Assembly: GCF_011682145.1 (NCBI RefSeq)
Contig: NZ_WHJH01000007.1
Span: forward strand, 124,001 to 188,000
Length of the DNA: 64,000 nucleotides
From: Massilia mucilaginosa
GTDB taxonomy: Bacteria; Pseudomonadota; Gammaproteobacteria; Burkholderiales; Burkholderiaceae_D
Reading direction: 5' to 3'
The notes below the pieces were generated by a model, which saw only the letters and a program-made list of their open reading frames with translations, did not search any database and was not told where the DNA came from. Positions 63,389 through 64,000 of this stretch are shown here, one piece after another. Both the position numbers and the translations under genes were made by a program. Numbering within the stretch: the stretch's first letter is position 1; the number at the start of each line of letters is the position of its first letter.

Positions 63389-64000
63389 ATGTTTGAAGCC
63401 GCCCGCCTCACCGACCCCATCGCCCACAGCAGTGCCCTGGCGGGTTTTCTCGTCGGCGCCCTGATCGGCATCGCCCTGATCGCCGCCGTCGCGTTCGCCA
63501 CCTTCACTTGCGGCTTCGGCGTCGCGCTCATTGCCGGCCTGGTCGCCGGCGTGGGCGCCACGGCCATACTCGGCATCGGCGAGGCGATCGGAAAGTCGAT
63601 CATGTCGCCCGCCGGCACCATCACCAGCGGCTCGCCCAATGTCTTCACCAACAAGCTGGCGGCCGCTTTCGCCAAGACCAGCACGGTCGTGTGCGACAAG
63701 CACAGCCCGGTGCCGTTGGTGGCGGAGGGCTCGACCAATGTTTTCATCAACGGCTTCGCGGCGGCGCGCAAGGACGACCACACCACCTGCGGCGCCGTGA
63801 TCGACGGCGGCTCGTCGAACGTGTTCATCGGCGGCGGCACCAAGGCTTATCTGCCGGTCGCCGACGAAGTGCCGCCATGGCTGCGCACCACGGTCGACTG
63901 GGCGTTCGCGCTGGCCGGACTGGCGGGCGGCCTGGCCGGCCTGGTCAAGGCGGCCGGGGGCTTGTCGCGCGCGGTGCTGCCGTGCGCGGCCAAATTCATC
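63389..64000 (+). CDS. prePAAR/PAAR T6SS effector N terminus (runs off window)
   Basis: It starts at ATG 63389 and stays open to the window end (204 residues visible). It begins with [14 protein letters not shown], the prePAAR motif (AAR..D...H), then a long hydrophobic helix region (about 18-60), a PAAR domain (about 75-155: [67 protein letters not shown]), then a second hydrophobic region. This is the usual front of Rhs or other large T6SS toxins that need an Eag chaperone. The toxic domain lies beyond the window. Confidence 0.9.
   Translation, partial: MFEAARLTDPIAHSSALAGFLVGALIGIALIAAVAFATFTCGFGVALIAGLVAGVGATAILGIGEAIGKSIMSPAGTITSGSPNVFTNKLAAAFAKTSTVVCDKHSPVPLVAEGSTNVFINGFAAARKDDHTTCGAVIDGGSSNVFIGGGTKAYLPVADEVPPWLRTTVDWAFALAGLAGGLAGLVKAAGGLSRAVLPCAAKFI

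Overview
The window is GC-rich, densely packed bacterial chromosome. The gene set points to a Gram-negative betaproteobacterium of the Burkholderiales, most likely Oxalobacteraceae (Massilia/Telluria/Duganella/Janthinobacterium type). This rests on family content, not on a database match: a tolQRAB-pal-cpoB operon, a pilVWXY1E-fimT minor pilin operon, ribBA-ribH-nusB and ribD-ribE blocks, ubiD, a secreted pectate lyase, type VI secretion (T6SS) cargo genes and many cyclic-di-GMP proteins.

Layout. 1-1.3 kb: the end of an unidentified gene and two tandem DUF805 membrane proteins. 1.36-8.33 kb (minus strand): a tightly coupled six-gene operon RDD - SpoIIM-like - DUF4129 - DUF4350 - MoxR ATPase - DUF58. 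8.6-14.5 kb: accessory genes (TonB-C-like protein, ATP-grasp protein, LysR regulator with a divergent NTF2-like gene, and several small DUF proteins resembling families used as polymorphic-toxin immunity proteins), plus a palindromic repeat array and a 159-bp inverted-repeat element. 14.5-21.1 kb: a pectate lyase and a TonB receptor - YfiR - GGDEF/EAL signalling operon. 21.5-23.0 kb: a small membrane protein, a SMI1/KNR4-like protein and tRNA-Lys. 23.1-28.5 kb: the Tol-Pal operon. 28.6-31.5 kb: ydfG, then a ZTP riboswitch in front of glyA, then nrdR. 31.7-38.7 kb: the type IV minor pilin operon. 38.9-45.2 kb: ribD, ribE, a GNAT enzyme, a GlxA-type regulator, two small membrane proteins and an S9 peptidase. 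45.3-51.3 kb (minus strand): a T6SS cargo module with a broken TIGR02270-DUF6484 gene, DUF2169, a ketosynthase-like protein, a DUF4150 PAAR-like tip protein, a GHH-type HNH nuclease toxin and a beta-propeller-like candidate immunity protein. 51.4-57.4 kb: an M16 peptidase whose 3' end runs into a repeat array, and a large response-regulator/GAF/PAS/GGDEF/EAL protein. 57.8-60.0 kb: ribBA, ribH, nusB. 60.0-60.3 kb: a 188-bp inverted-repeat element, palindromes and a terminator. 60.3-63.2 kb: a lytic transglycosylase and ubiD. 63.4 kb to the end: the start of a prePAAR/PAAR effector, probably Rhs-type.

The most unusual content is the T6SS effector module without a vgrG; the family of GTCAG/CTGAC palindromes at three loci, one of which has become coding sequence at the end of the M16 peptidase; and two unrelated long inverted-repeat elements that each supply the stop codon of the adjacent gene (DUF5071 and nusB). 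The ZTP riboswitch upstream of glyA is a clear cis-regulatory RNA.
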